Source of the DNA: Colwellia sp. 39_35_sub15_T18
GTDB taxonomy: Bacteria > Pseudomonadota > Gammaproteobacteria > Enterobacterales > Alteromonadaceae
Assembly: GCA_002162675.1 (NCBI GenBank)
Contig: MAAE01000042.1
Span: 1-64,000 of the forward strand
Length of the DNA stretch: 64,000 nucleotides
Direction: 5' to 3'
Shown: positions 43,575 through 52,275 of the stretch, one piece after another
Position numbering within the stretch: the first letter of the stretch is position 1
How the letters are laid out: the number at the start of each line of letters is the position of its first letter
Notes under the pieces: model-generated
The model's database searches: none
The model's input: only the letters and a program-made list of their open reading frames with translations
Told to the model about the DNA's origin: nothing
Program-made: the position numbers and the translations under genes

Positions 43575-46142
43575 ATGTTCGTCGTTCGCCATATAATTAC
43601 TGTTTTTTTACTCATTACGTCATTCTTTACACAGGCATTGCCCGTGCAAAACTATTTGCCAAAACAAATAAGTTTTAATCAAAAAATATCCTTACCAAGC
43701 GCCACGTTAGGCTTTGAAATAGGACAACGACATGTCAGACATGATCAATTAAAACAATACTTTACTCTGCTAGAGCAACAAGCTAAACGGGTGAAGTTGA
43801 CGAGCATAGGCAAAACGGCACAATGGCGAGAACAGTTTTTAGTGACTATTTCTAGTCCTGAAAATTTAGCTAATTTAGATAACATTCTTGAAAAAAGGCA
43901 TATTCCACTCGCGACTAAGCACGTCAAAGGTGAGCCATTAGTGGTTTGGCTAGGCTATAGTGTGCACGGTGATGAAATTAGTGGCGCCAATGCGGCTATG
44001 GTGGTGGCTTATTACTTAGCGGCGAGTGAAGAAGCGTCAATTAAAACCATGCTCGCCAATACTATTATTGTTTTAGAGCCTAGCATGAATCCCGATGGCA
44101 TGGACAGATTTGTTAACTGGGTTAGCACCTATCGTGGTTCAGCAGATAATAGCGATGTTAATCATATTGAACATCACCAACCATGGATCAGCGGCAGAAC
44201 TAATCATTTTTGGTTTGATTTAAACCGCGACTGGCTTTTGCTTTCACAGCAAGGAAGTCGCCATAGACTAAAATATTTTCATCAATATCAGCCTAATGTT
44301 TTGGGGGATTACCATGAAATGGGAGCGAATAGCAGCTACTTTTTCCAGCCAGGGATTAGCAGCAGAACCAATCCGTTAACGCCAAAGCAGAATTTTGTCT
44401 TAACGAAAACGCTTGCTAAGTACCATGCCAAGGCTTTAGATAAAGCACAGCGTTTGTATTACAGCGAAGAAAATTTTGATGATTTTTATTACGGTAAAGG
44501 CTCAACGTATCCTGATATTAACGGCAGTATCGGTATTTTATTTGAGCAAGCGAGCGCCAGAGGTATGCAGCAAGACTCAACTAACGGTTTACTCACGTTG
44601 GAATACGGCATTCAAAATCATGTGCTTACTTCACTATCAACCATTGAAGGCGCTTGGCAAAATCGCCAGCAATTGAAAAAATATCGCCATAATTTTTATC
44701 AGCAAGCAATAAAACAAGCCAAAAAACAAAAGTTCGATGGTTATTTAATCAGTGAGAGTAAAGATAAGTATCGCTTACATGCCTTATTGAATACCTTGTC
44801 TCAGCATCAAATTAACGTTTATCCATTAACTAAAGATTTTAACTATCAAAAGCAAACCTATACTCAAGGGGGTAGTTATTTTGTGCCGTTAGTACAAGAG
44901 CAATATGGCTTAGTGCAAGCGCTGTTTAATCAAGCAACTGATTTTCCAGATAACACCTTTTATGATGTTTCGGGCTGGACAATGCCGCTTGCCATGAATA
45001 TTCATTTTCAGGCGCTTGATAGCACTTGGGGATTAGAGCTTGCCGACAAGCCTTGGTCTACAGCCGATATTAGTAAAACCACCAAAGCTATAATTGATGA
45101 AACTACTTATGCTTACGCCTTTGAATGGCATCACTTTTTAGCGCCAAAATTATTGAATAGTCTGTTAGAAAATAAAATAAAAGCCAAGGTAGCAACCGGT
45201 GGTTTTGTTAGTCACGTCAAGGGTAAGAAACGCAGCTTCGCTTCAGGCACTATTGTGGTGCCAGCCGCTATTCAAGCCACTAAAAATTGGCGAAAAATAC
45301 TTGTTGAGCTAAGTAAGCAAAGTGAGCTTGAATTAGTCGCATTAAATAGTGGTTTAACGAGCCAAGGTATTGATTTAGGTAGTAGCTCGTTCAAGTTATT
45401 AACGCAACCTAAAGTACTGTTGGTAGGTGGTCATGGCGTGTCTCAATATGAAGCGGGTGAAATTCGCTACTATCTTGATGAAACACTCGCCGTGCCAGTA
45501 AGTGTGGTTGAGCATAACCGTTTAATGGCAATTGACTTAAATAGTTATAGCCATCTGATTTTAGTGGATGGCAGTTATGACGAAGTTAGTGATAAAACGG
45601 TAGCAAAACTTAAGACATGGATAAAGCAGGGCGGTGTGGTTATTGGCCAAAAACGTGCTGCTAAATGGCTAGCGGAGCAAGAAATTTTATCGGTAAATTT
45701 TGTCAGTAAAAAACAGATAGATCAGTTGTTTGATAGTGAACAATTAAGCTATCAAGATAAAGAAAAATTAGCGGCTAGAAAACGTATTGCGGGCGCTATA
45801 TTTGATACAGAACTTGATATTACACATCCATTAGCTTTTGGCTATGAACACGCTAATTTACCTTTATTTCGCAACAGTACCTTGATCATGGAAACCGGTC
45901 AGCACCCCTTCATTACTTTGGCTAAATATAGCGCTAAACCCTTGTTAAGTGGCTACACAGATAAAAATTTAGTTAACCGCTTGGCACATAATGCCGCCAT
46001 TGTTGCTCATAATTATGGCCAAGGCCGGGTCATTGCCAGCAGTGATGTGTTAGCGTTTCGAGGTTACTGGTTAGGTAGCGCTAAGTTGTTAGCAAACAGT
46101 TTGTTTTTTGCTAACGTGTTTAGTGCGCCAGTCGATAATTAG
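43575..46142 (+). CDS. Exported M14-family zinc carboxypeptidase
   Basis: The 855-residue protein has a signal peptide (to about residue 22) and an M14 domain (about 45-380) with zinc ligands H131 and E134 (YSVHGDEISG), the substrate loop NPDGMDRFVNW and DYHEMGANSSYFF for the third ligand. The remaining 470 residues contain a glutamine-amidotransferase-like alpha/beta region (KVLLVGGHGVSQYEAGEIRYYL). It should degrade peptides outside the cytoplasm. It is long for an M14 enzyme but normal for this marine subgroup. Confidence 0.88.
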   Translation: MFVVRHIITVFLLITSFFTQALPVQNYLPKQISFNQKISLPSATLGFEIGQRHVRHDQLKQYFTLLEQQAKRVKLTSIGKTAQWREQFLVTISSPENLANLDNILEKRHIPLATKHVKGEPLVVWLGYSVHGDEISGANAAMVVAYYLAASEEASIKTMLANTIIVLEPSMNPDGMDRFVNWVSTYRGSADNSDVNHIEHHQPWISGRTNHFWFDLNRDWLLLSQQGSRHRLKYFHQYQPNVLGDYHEMGANSSYFFQPGISSRTNPLTPKQNFVLTKTLAKYHAKALDKAQRLYYSEENFDDFYYGKGSTYPDINGSIGILFEQASARGMQQDSTNGLLTLEYGIQNHVLTSLSTIEGAWQNRQQLKKYRHNFYQQAIKQAKKQKFDGYLISESKDKYRLHALLNTLSQHQINVYPLTKDFNYQKQTYTQGGSYFVPLVQEQYGLVQALFNQATDFPDNTFYDVSGWTMPLAMNIHFQALDSTWGLELADKPWSTADISKTTKAIIDETTYAYAFEWHHFLAPKLLNSLLENKIKAKVATGGFVSHVKGKKRSFASGTIVVPAAIQATKNWRKILVELSKQSELELVALNSGLTSQGIDLGSSSFKLLTQPKVLLVGGHGVSQYEAGEIRYYLDETLAVPVSVVEHNRLMAIDLNSYSHLILVDGSYDEVSDKTVAKLKTWIKQGGVVIGQKRAAKWLAEQEILSVNFVSKKQIDQLFDSEQLSYQDKEKLAARKRIAGAIFDTELDITHPLAFGYEHANLPLFRNSTLIMETGQHPFITLAKYSAKPLLSGYTDKNLVNRLAHNAAIVAHNYGQGRVIASSDVLAFRGYWLGSAKLLANSLFFANVFSAPVDN

Positions 46143-46194
46143 GCTTTAGGCTTTAGGTATTTACGCTTTACTATTAGATATTAGATATTAAGTC

Positions 46195-46917
46195 TTAGCT
46201 ATTAGGCAAGGTCAGGCAAACCGTTACCAATGTTACTTTGGTAATACCTGACTTTTTAAGTAATTTACTTATTTCATTAGCGGTGCTGCCTGTTGTCACC
46301 ACATCATCAATCAATATAACCTGCTTTAAATTTTTTGTTAACACTGGATTTAGCTCAAAAGTGTTAGCTAAATTTTTACGTCGTTGCGCACCAGTTTGTC
46401 CCACTTGGCTGGTGTTTTTCTTAACACGTTTTAGCGCTGATGCTTGGTAAGGTAAGTGTAATTTTTTGGCGAAACGCTGGGCAATTAAATGGGCTTGGTT
46501 ATAACCTCGTTCCTGCCATTTATCGATATGTAGCGGCACACTTAGTACTAAATCAATACTTGATGTTGTGTTAACTAGGTTTGATTTTTGCCATTGCTCA
46601 ATGAGCAAGTCAGCAAAAATATTGGCTAACTCAAATCGACCATGATATTTAAATTCGACTAACCAATGGCTAAAGGGAGGTAAATAGGGAGACAAACAAA
46701 ATAGCTGATCAAATGTAATGTTGGGTAAAGCGCGATTTATTGCTGGCCAATTAAGTAAATCACTTTGTACCATCTCTTGCTTGAAAAGCGGTAATTCGGC
46801 TAAGCAAGCTGAACATAAAAGTGGATATTTATCGGTGCTATTGCCGCATAAATCACATTGACCGAGTAGCAGTAATAGTTTTGGGTAGAAACACTGAATT
46901 TTTGTTTGCCATTCCAT
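46195..46917 (-). CDS. ComF family phosphoribosyltransferase-like protein
   Basis: The 240-residue protein has a zinc-finger-like start (CDLCGNSTDKYPLLCSAC) and a type I phosphoribosyltransferase domain with the PRPP motif VILIDDVVTTGST near residue 200 and the loop VPLHIDKWQERGYNQAHLIA. ComF takes part in single-stranded DNA uptake in competent bacteria; the GntX relative of E. coli has the same layout. It is divergent from bioH, a widely conserved pair. Confidence 0.92.
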   Translation of the reverse strand: MEWQTKIQCFYPKLLLLLGQCDLCGNSTDKYPLLCSACLAELPLFKQEMVQSDLLNWPAINRALPNITFDQLFCLSPYLPPFSHWLVEFKYHGRFELANIFADLLIEQWQKSNLVNTTSSIDLVLSVPLHIDKWQERGYNQAHLIAQRFAKKLHLPYQASALKRVKKNTSQVGQTGAQRRKNLANTFELNPVLTKNLKQVILIDDVVTTGSTANEISKLLKKSGITKVTLVTVCLTLPNS

Positions 46918-46974
46918 TGTCAGCAGCCATTTTGTAAAATAGAGTTAGAATACTCATTTTCTTAAGAATTAAGC

Positions 46975-47808
46975 ATGGCAGAAACCCTACATTTTTCCAC
47001 TCATTATCAAGCAGAAGCAACCAGTATACCTTTAGTGTTACTACATGGTTGGGGTTTGAACTCAGCCGTGTGGCAACCCCTAATTGCACAGTTATCGGCT
47101 GATTTTAAAGCTACCTTTCATATTATTACCATTGATTTACCCGGTTTTGGTGAAAATGTTGACAACAAACTGCAACCGTATTCGTTAGTCAATATCACCA
47201 AACAAATTGATAAGACTATTGAGCAACCCGCTATATATCTAGGTTGGTCTTTAGGCGGGCTAGTAGCGACTGAAATGGCGTTAACTTATACTGAAAAGGT
47301 GCTGGGTTTGATCACGGTTGCTAGCTCACCGCGTTTTCTTGAAGAAGCTGTTACCACACCATCCTCCAAAATTATCTGGCCAGGTATCAAGCCTACGGTG
47401 TTAAACGCTTTTCATCAGCAATTACAAGTGGACACTAAAAAAACCATCAGTGGCTTTTTAAAAATACAGGCCATGGGTAGCCCGCACATTCGCGATGATA
47501 TTAAGCAAATTAGTCAATTGGTGTTGCAGCAGAAAATGCCTAGCAAAGCCACATTAGATCAATCTTTAGCTTTACTTGCACAGAGTGATTATAGACAAAA
47601 GCTTGCCGTCATTGAACAACCTTTTTTGCGTTTGTACGGAAGTGCCGACAGCCTTGTCCCTAAAACTATTATCGAACAAGTTGCCAATATGGCCAAGCAC
47701 AGTGAACATTATCTGTTTGAATACGCTTCACATGCGCCGTTCATTTCACACCTTGATGATTTTAGTAAGGTATTAACAACTTGGCTTATAGAGCAGTTTT
47801 CACCTTAA
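46975..47808 (+). CDS. bioH: Pimeloyl-ACP methyl ester esterase BioH
   Basis: The 277-residue alpha/beta hydrolase has the oxyanion region LLHGWGLNSAVWQPL, the nucleophile serine in LGWSLGGLVA, the acid in LYGSADSLVP and the catalytic histidine in SHAPFISHL. BioH removes the methyl group from pimeloyl-ACP methyl ester in biotin synthesis. Position opposite comF supports the assignment. Slightly longer than the E. coli protein (256). Confidence 0.93.
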   Translation: MAETLHFSTHYQAEATSIPLVLLHGWGLNSAVWQPLIAQLSADFKATFHIITIDLPGFGENVDNKLQPYSLVNITKQIDKTIEQPAIYLGWSLGGLVATEMALTYTEKVLGLITVASSPRFLEEAVTTPSSKIIWPGIKPTVLNAFHQQLQVDTKKTISGFLKIQAMGSPHIRDDIKQISQLVLQQKMPSKATLDQSLALLAQSDYRQKLAVIEQPFLRLYGSADSLVPKTIIEQVANMAKHSEHYLFEYASHAPFISHLDDFSKVLTTWLIEQFSP

Positions 47809-47912
47809 TAGCCACCGTTATTACTTTGTATAAGCAGCTGTTAAAGGTTTACTTTTTTTTCTTTTTGGTTAATAATTAAACAGAGTGTAAAAGATAAATA
47901 GAGGTGGGTGTG

Positions 47913-48212
47913 ATGGAAATACAATCAGCATTTAATTCTGGTGTGCAAGGTTTTCAAACAGCGACGGAAGAAGCTAATAAAGCCGCAGCAAATATTGTTG
48001 CTAATACCGTTAATACAGATGAAATTAATGAAGAAACTGCTCTGGAAACACCAGGCGCCAGTACTTCGGGTGCTAGCAGCGAGAAAGATATTCCAGATTT
48101 AAACCAATCTATTGTCGATTTGAAAGTCGCTGAATTTCAAGCTAAGGCATCAACGCAAGTGATTAAAAGTGCCGATGAAAGCTTGGGCACCTTATTGGAT
48201 GTTATTGCTTAA
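47913..48212 (+). CDS. Small helical protein, unknown
   Basis: The 99-residue product (ATG 47913, with AGAGG eight bases upstream; GTG 47904 is an alternative) is rich in Ala, Thr and Glu and has helical ends with a Thr/Ser/Gly-rich middle. The C-terminal helix DLKVAEFQAKASTQVIKSADESLGTLLDVIA resembles small flagellar or chemotaxis-linked proteins that often precede SprA-related genes. It forms a pair with the next gene, 14 bases away. Function unknown. Confidence 0.65.
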   Translation: MEIQSAFNSGVQGFQTATEEANKAAANIVANTVNTDEINEETALETPGASTSGASSEKDIPDLNQSIVDLKVAEFQAKASTQVIKSADESLGTLLDVIA

Positions 48213-48226
48213 ACATTATTTGAAAT

Positions 48227-49213
48227 ATGATGAATATTACGCCGCAAGCGCCAAACCTATCAATTCCTACTGTGCTAAACCCGCACACGGAAACTTTGCG
48301 TCGTGAAAATAGCCAACGAGAAGTCATTTCTCAACCGGCAGCATTAAGTCAATCAGCCGCTGAAAAAGGTGTTGCCTCAGATAAAGAGCGCGGTAGAACC
48401 CCAGCCCAGAATAATGAAAATATAGATTTTGCGAGTTTGAAAGAAAAAGCAGAGTTAGCGAACAATGTTATTTCAGAACAAAATAGTGAGCAAAACAGTG
48501 AACAAGGCAGTGAGCAATCATCACAGAGCACCGAGCAAGAAAGCAATCAAGACGCAAACTCAGCAACTAACCAAGATGCTAGCGACACTGATCATAGTAG
48601 AGAAGAGTTTCAACAAACACAGGAAATCAGTGAATTAAAACGTAGAGATCAAGAAGTTCGCTCTCACGAATTGGCGCATGCTGCAGTCGGTGGCGCTTTT
48701 ACTGGCGCTCCTAATTATTCGTTTGAAACCGGCCCTGATGGTAAAAAGTACGCAGTAGAAGGCGAAGTATCAGTCGATTTATCTGCTGTTTCGGGAGATC
48801 CCAGAGCGACCATTGCCAAAATGCAGAAGGTACATGCTGCGGCCTTAGCGCCAGCTAATCCGTCGATACAAGATACCCGAGTAGCAGCGAACGCCGCGCA
48901 AATTATCTTGCAAGCGCAATCTGAGTTATTAGCGGCACAAGGTAATGAATTTGCTAGAGAAAAATCAGAAAGCTCGGTTTATGTCAATCCTAATGGTACT
49001 TTAGAGCAAGGGAGCCAAGTTGCCGATGGTGAAACAAATAATGAGCAAGACTTTGATACTTTCATTAATCAAACCCTTAAATCACAAGAGCAAGTCTCAC
49101 CAAGCCGCTCTGAGGATGTTGTGCAACGGGCAGGTAGAATAGAAAGTTTTTACAGTGATATAACGCAGGCTTACGAGAAACCAGCCACTTATCAGTTTGA
49201 ATTGACGGCTTAA
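48227..49213 (+). CDS. SprA-related putative metalloprotease
   Basis: The 328-residue protein has a low-complexity first half rich in Gln, Ser, Glu and Asn (about 80-125) and a conserved C-terminal region. The zinc motif is in RRDQEVRSHELAHAAVGG (HELAH), followed by GPDGKKYAVEGEVSVDLS and the helix DTRVAANAAQIILQAQSEL, as in SprA-related (PF12118-type) proteins. No signal peptide is seen. A role in processing or in flagellar matters is known only by association in relatives. Starts ATG 48227 or 48230. Confidence 0.83.
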   Translation: MMNITPQAPNLSIPTVLNPHTETLRRENSQREVISQPAALSQSAAEKGVASDKERGRTPAQNNENIDFASLKEKAELANNVISEQNSEQNSEQGSEQSSQSTEQESNQDANSATNQDASDTDHSREEFQQTQEISELKRRDQEVRSHELAHAAVGGAFTGAPNYSFETGPDGKKYAVEGEVSVDLSAVSGDPRATIAKMQKVHAAALAPANPSIQDTRVAANAAQIILQAQSELLAAQGNEFAREKSESSVYVNPNGTLEQGSQVADGETNNEQDFDTFINQTLKSQEQVSPSRSEDVVQRAGRIESFYSDITQAYEKPATYQFELTA

Positions 49214-49266
49214 TTAATCCGTTTGTTATGGTTTAGCGCACTTAGACAGCTCGCTCAACCAACGTA

Positions 49267-49306
49267 TAAAAGATAAAGCCTGCAGGTCGCAGGCTTTATC
49301 TTTTTA
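49267..49306. terminator. Strong bidirectional terminator
   Basis: GATAAAGCCTGC and GCAGGCTTTATC form a 12-base-pair stem with a five-base loop, with an A-rich left flank and TTTTT at the right. It lies between the SprA-related gene and pyrE, which converge, and serves both. Confidence 0.95.
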
Positions 49307-49343
49307 GACTTTTAGTAAACGCTATTCATTACTTCAATTGGCA

Positions 49344-50009
49344 TTAAATACCATAATCCTGACGATACTGGTTAATGCTGGTTAAGCTAGCGGCCAGATC
49401 AGATTGCTGACCTTGTTCGCTCTTTAATTTTTCTTGTAAAAAAGTCACCACATCAGCTAAAGTCACAATTGAAATGACACGAGTACCAAAGTCACGTTCA
49501 ACTTCTTGAATAGCAGACAATTCGCCTTGACCTTTTTCTTGGCGATCTAAGGCTATTAGTACCCCAGAAAGTTCAGCATCGTGGGCTTTAATGATCTCCA
49601 TTGATTCGCGAATTGCGGTGCCAGCGGTGATCACATCATCCACTAGCATTACTTTGCCGTTAAGGTCTGCACCCACTAAGCTACCACCTTCGCCATGAGT
49701 TTTAGCTTCTTTGCGGTTAAAGCAATAAGGCACATCTAGGTTATGGTGATCAAACAGCGCTACCGTGGTAGTGGTGGCAATAGGAATACCTTTATAAGCG
49801 GGGCCAAACACTAGGTCAAACTCAATATTAGCATCAACTAAAGCCGCTGCATAAAAGCGACCTAAACGAGCTAAATCGCCACCAGTTTTGAATAAACCAG
49901 CATTAAAAAAATAGGGGCTAGTGCGGCCAGATTTTAAAGTAAACTCACCAAAGCGTAATACTTGTTTTGATAAGGCAAACTCAATAAATTCCCGTTGGTA
50001 ATCTTTCAT
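49344..50009 (-). CDS. pyrE: Orotate phosphoribosyltransferase
   Basis: The 221-residue enzyme joins PRPP and orotate to give OMP in pyrimidine synthesis. The PRPP motif [17 protein letters not shown] is near residue 120 and the flexible loop [10 protein letters not shown] is near residue 100, which carries catalytic Lys. An N-terminal [11 protein letters not shown] block fits. It follows rph on the same strand, as in many gammaproteobacteria. Length is close to E. coli PyrE (213). Confidence 0.97.
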   Translation of the reverse strand: MKDYQREFIEFALSKQVLRFGEFTLKSGRTSPYFFNAGLFKTGGDLARLGRFYAAALVDANIEFDLVFGPAYKGIPIATTTTVALFDHHNLDVPYCFNRKEAKTHGEGGSLVGADLNGKVMLVDDVITAGTAIRESMEIIKAHDAELSGVLIALDRQEKGQGELSAIQEVERDFGTRVISIVTLADVVTFLQEKLKSEQGQQSDLAASLTSINQYRQDYGI

Positions 50010-50093
50010 TTTTTATCTCTTTATTTATGCTGTAGGTGAGGATTTATTCTCAAATAATGCACTGTTGAGGTTTTAGTTCCAGACAAAAGCTAA

Positions 50094-50115
50094 GTGCCTA
50101 TATGAATATAGGCAC
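50094..50115 (-). promoter_or_regulatory. Hairpin in the rph-pyrE gap
   Basis: GTGCCTATAT and ATATAGGCAC form a perfect ten-base stem with two central bases. On the pyrE strand it is followed by TTAGCTTTTG, so it could act as a weak terminator or attenuator like the one described before E. coli pyrE. A REP-like half (CCGTTCCTAC) lies next to it. Confidence 0.4.
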
Positions 50116-50143
50116 AAACCGTTCCTACGCTTTTAATACACTG

Positions 50144-50857
50144 TTAACTTAATGCCGCTTTTTGCAGATCGAATAATTCGTTAATAGCATCTTTTGATAA
50201 CTGCATCATTGCTTGCATTTCTTCAAAGCTAAAGGGTTCTTCCTCGGCGGTGCCTTGCACTTCAATGAGTTTACCTGTGTCCGTCATGACCACGTTCATA
50301 TCTGTTTCAGCATTTGAATCTTCTGCATAATCTAAATCAGCAACCGGCTCACCTTTATAAACACCAACAGATATGGCGGCAATCATGTGTTTAAGTGGGT
50401 TGGTTTTAATAATACCTTTTGCACGCATGTAATTAAGCGCATCAACTAAAGCAACACAAGCACCTGTGATAGAAGCAGTGCGTGTACCACCATCGGCTTG
50501 AATAACATCACAATCAACCGAAATAGTATTTTCACCTAAGGCTTTTAAGTCAACAGCACCACGTAAAGCGCGGGCAATTAAACGTGAAATCTCTAAGGTA
50601 CGACCGCTTTGCTTACCTGAAGCAGCTTCGCGGCGCATGCGAGTATGAGTAGAGCGTGGTAACATGCCGTATTCAGCGGTTACCCAGCCTTTGCCCTGAC
50701 CTTTTAAAAAGCGTGGTACACCTTCTTCAACAGAAGCAGTACAAATCACTTTGGTATCGCCAAATTCAATTAATACCGAACCTTCAGCATGAGTAGTAAA
50801 TTGACGAGTGATGGTTACTGGGCGAATTTGCCCTAATGTTCTGCCGCTTGGACGCAT
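50144..50857 (-). CDS. rph: Ribonuclease PH
   Basis: The 237-residue enzyme trims the 3' end of tRNA precursors by phosphorolysis. The start [37 protein letters not shown], and [19 protein letters not shown] are all diagnostic, with the phosphate-binding residues in the last block. Length is the same as usual (238). pyrE lies 134 bases downstream. Confidence 0.97.
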   Translation of the reverse strand: MRPSGRTLGQIRPVTITRQFTTHAEGSVLIEFGDTKVICTASVEEGVPRFLKGQGKGWVTAEYGMLPRSTHTRMRREAASGKQSGRTLEISRLIARALRGAVDLKALGENTISVDCDVIQADGGTRTASITGACVALVDALNYMRAKGIIKTNPLKHMIAAISVGVYKGEPVADLDYAEDSNAETDMNVVMTDTGKLIEVQGTAEEEPFSFEEMQAMMQLSKDAINELFDLQKAALS

Positions 50858-51001
50858 AGTGTGAGCCTTTTTTAAAATGCTAGAAAATAATTGCCGCTAT
50901 TATAATGCTTCCACACTTTTTTTGAAATATAGTTGAGAGAATAAAGGTCATCTTGTCGGTAAGATGTAATTTAACAAAATTGGTTTATTAGTGAGAAAAG
51001 A

Positions 51002-51520
51002 ATGAAGTCAGCTTTAGTATTGGTATTAAGTATTTGTTTGTTTGGTTTTACCTCAGGTAATACACAGGCGAAATCAGAAAATGATCAACTTACCCATGAA
51101 TTGCCCGAATATAGTAAGGTTTATGATGATCAACGCGATCCCTTTGAAGATGCTAATGCGGCGCTAACCTTAGCCCGAGAAACTAATAGAAATGTGCTCA
51201 TTGAAATTGGCGGAAATTGGTGCACATGGTGTCATAAAATGGATGCCTTCTTATTAAAAAACCCTAATATTTATAAAGCCTTACATAGCAAATACGTGTT
51301 ATTAAAAATTAATGTTAGTGATAGCAATGAAAATGATGCTTTTATGAAGGCATTACCACCAGTACTAGGCTATCCTCATATGTATGTATCTGCGGCAAAT
51401 GGCAAAATGTTATTGTCGAAAGACACGGCTGAATTACAAGATAATAACGGCTACTCAAAAGATTATTGGTTGGCATTTCTCAATAAATGGCAAAGCAAAC
51501 CAGCTGTACAGAAGTTATAG
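51002..51520 (+). CDS. Exported thioredoxin-like protein
   Basis: The 172-residue protein has a signal peptide (to about residue 23) and a thioredoxin fold with the redox pair in GGNWCTWCHKMD, the DUF255/DsbD-gamma style C-x-x-C with an aromatic and His after it, and a cis-proline region in VLGYPHMYV. It should act as a disulphide reductase or similar in the periplasm. It precedes the two dehydrogenase genes on the same strand and may serve their maturation. Confidence 0.85.
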   Translation: MKSALVLVLSICLFGFTSGNTQAKSENDQLTHELPEYSKVYDDQRDPFEDANAALTLARETNRNVLIEIGGNWCTWCHKMDAFLLKNPNIYKALHSKYVLLKINVSDSNENDAFMKALPPVLGYPHMYVSAANGKMLLSKDTAELQDNNGYSKDYWLAFLNKWQSKPAVQKL

Positions 51521-51531
51521 GAAATCACCTC

Positions 51532-52275
51532 TTGAAATCATTTTTTGACAAAAACTATCAAACCCCTCTCTGGTTTAAGGAGAAGGGGTTTAAAGAAAAG
51601 CAGCTTAAAGAAAAAGAGTCGGTGAAATTATCACGTCGAAGTTTCTTAAAATCGGCAGCAGGAGCCAGCGCTATAGGTATTAGTGCCGGTATGGCTCTAC
51701 CTGCATTTTCATTGACTTTAAAAGATAAAAACGCCTTGGCTGAGTTGATACAAACCGATCCTTGGAAAACACTTGATGCTACGCTAATGCATTTATTACC
51801 TGATTCATCTTTGTCTGCAAGTAATGGCCCTAGCGCTAAAGACATTAATGCCTTGGCGTATTTACATCAAGTCATGACCGTGCAGCCAACTGAGCAAGAT
51901 GAAAAAGCATTCATTCTCAAAGGCGTTGGTTGGTTAAATGGCTTTGCTAAAAGTGAATATAATAAACTTTTTGTTGAACTAACAGTGCCAGAAAAAGAGT
52001 TATTACTGCGTAGTATTAGCCGCTCTCAGGCGGGTGGAAATTGGTTGAATACCTTACTGAACTATATTTTTGAAGCCATGTTGGCACCACCTTCTTATGG
52101 CGGTAACCCCAATGGCATCGGCTGGCAGTGGCTTGATCATCAAGCAGGGTTCCCTCTACCAAAAATCGGTCAGCGTTATTTTGAATTACCACCAAGAAGC
52201 CAAATAGGTAAGAAAATAGCGGTTCGAAATATTAACGATGAAAAAACAAACATCAAAAGAAGTAACAAAGCATGA
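51532..52275 (+). CDS. Gluconate 2-dehydrogenase subunit 3-type protein (Tat exported)
   Basis: I chose TTG 51532 because AGGA lies nine bases upstream and the earlier ATG at 51487 is inside the previous gene. The 247-residue protein has a Tat signal (SRRSFLKSAAGASAIGISAGMALPAF) and the subunit-3 fold with LGYLHQV-like and NPNGIGWQWLDHQAGFPLP blocks. In gluconate dehydrogenases this small subunit is exported together with the GMC subunit and stabilises it. The start of the next gene overlaps its stop (ATGA). Confidence 0.85.
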   Translation: MKSFFDKNYQTPLWFKEKGFKEKQLKEKESVKLSRRSFLKSAAGASAIGISAGMALPAFSLTLKDKNALAELIQTDPWKTLDATLMHLLPDSSLSASNGPSAKDINALAYLHQVMTVQPTEQDEKAFILKGVGWLNGFAKSEYNKLFVELTVPEKELLLRSISRSQAGGNWLNTLLNYIFEAMLAPPSYGGNPNGIGWQWLDHQAGFPLPKIGQRYFELPPRSQIGKKIAVRNINDEKTNIKRSNKA

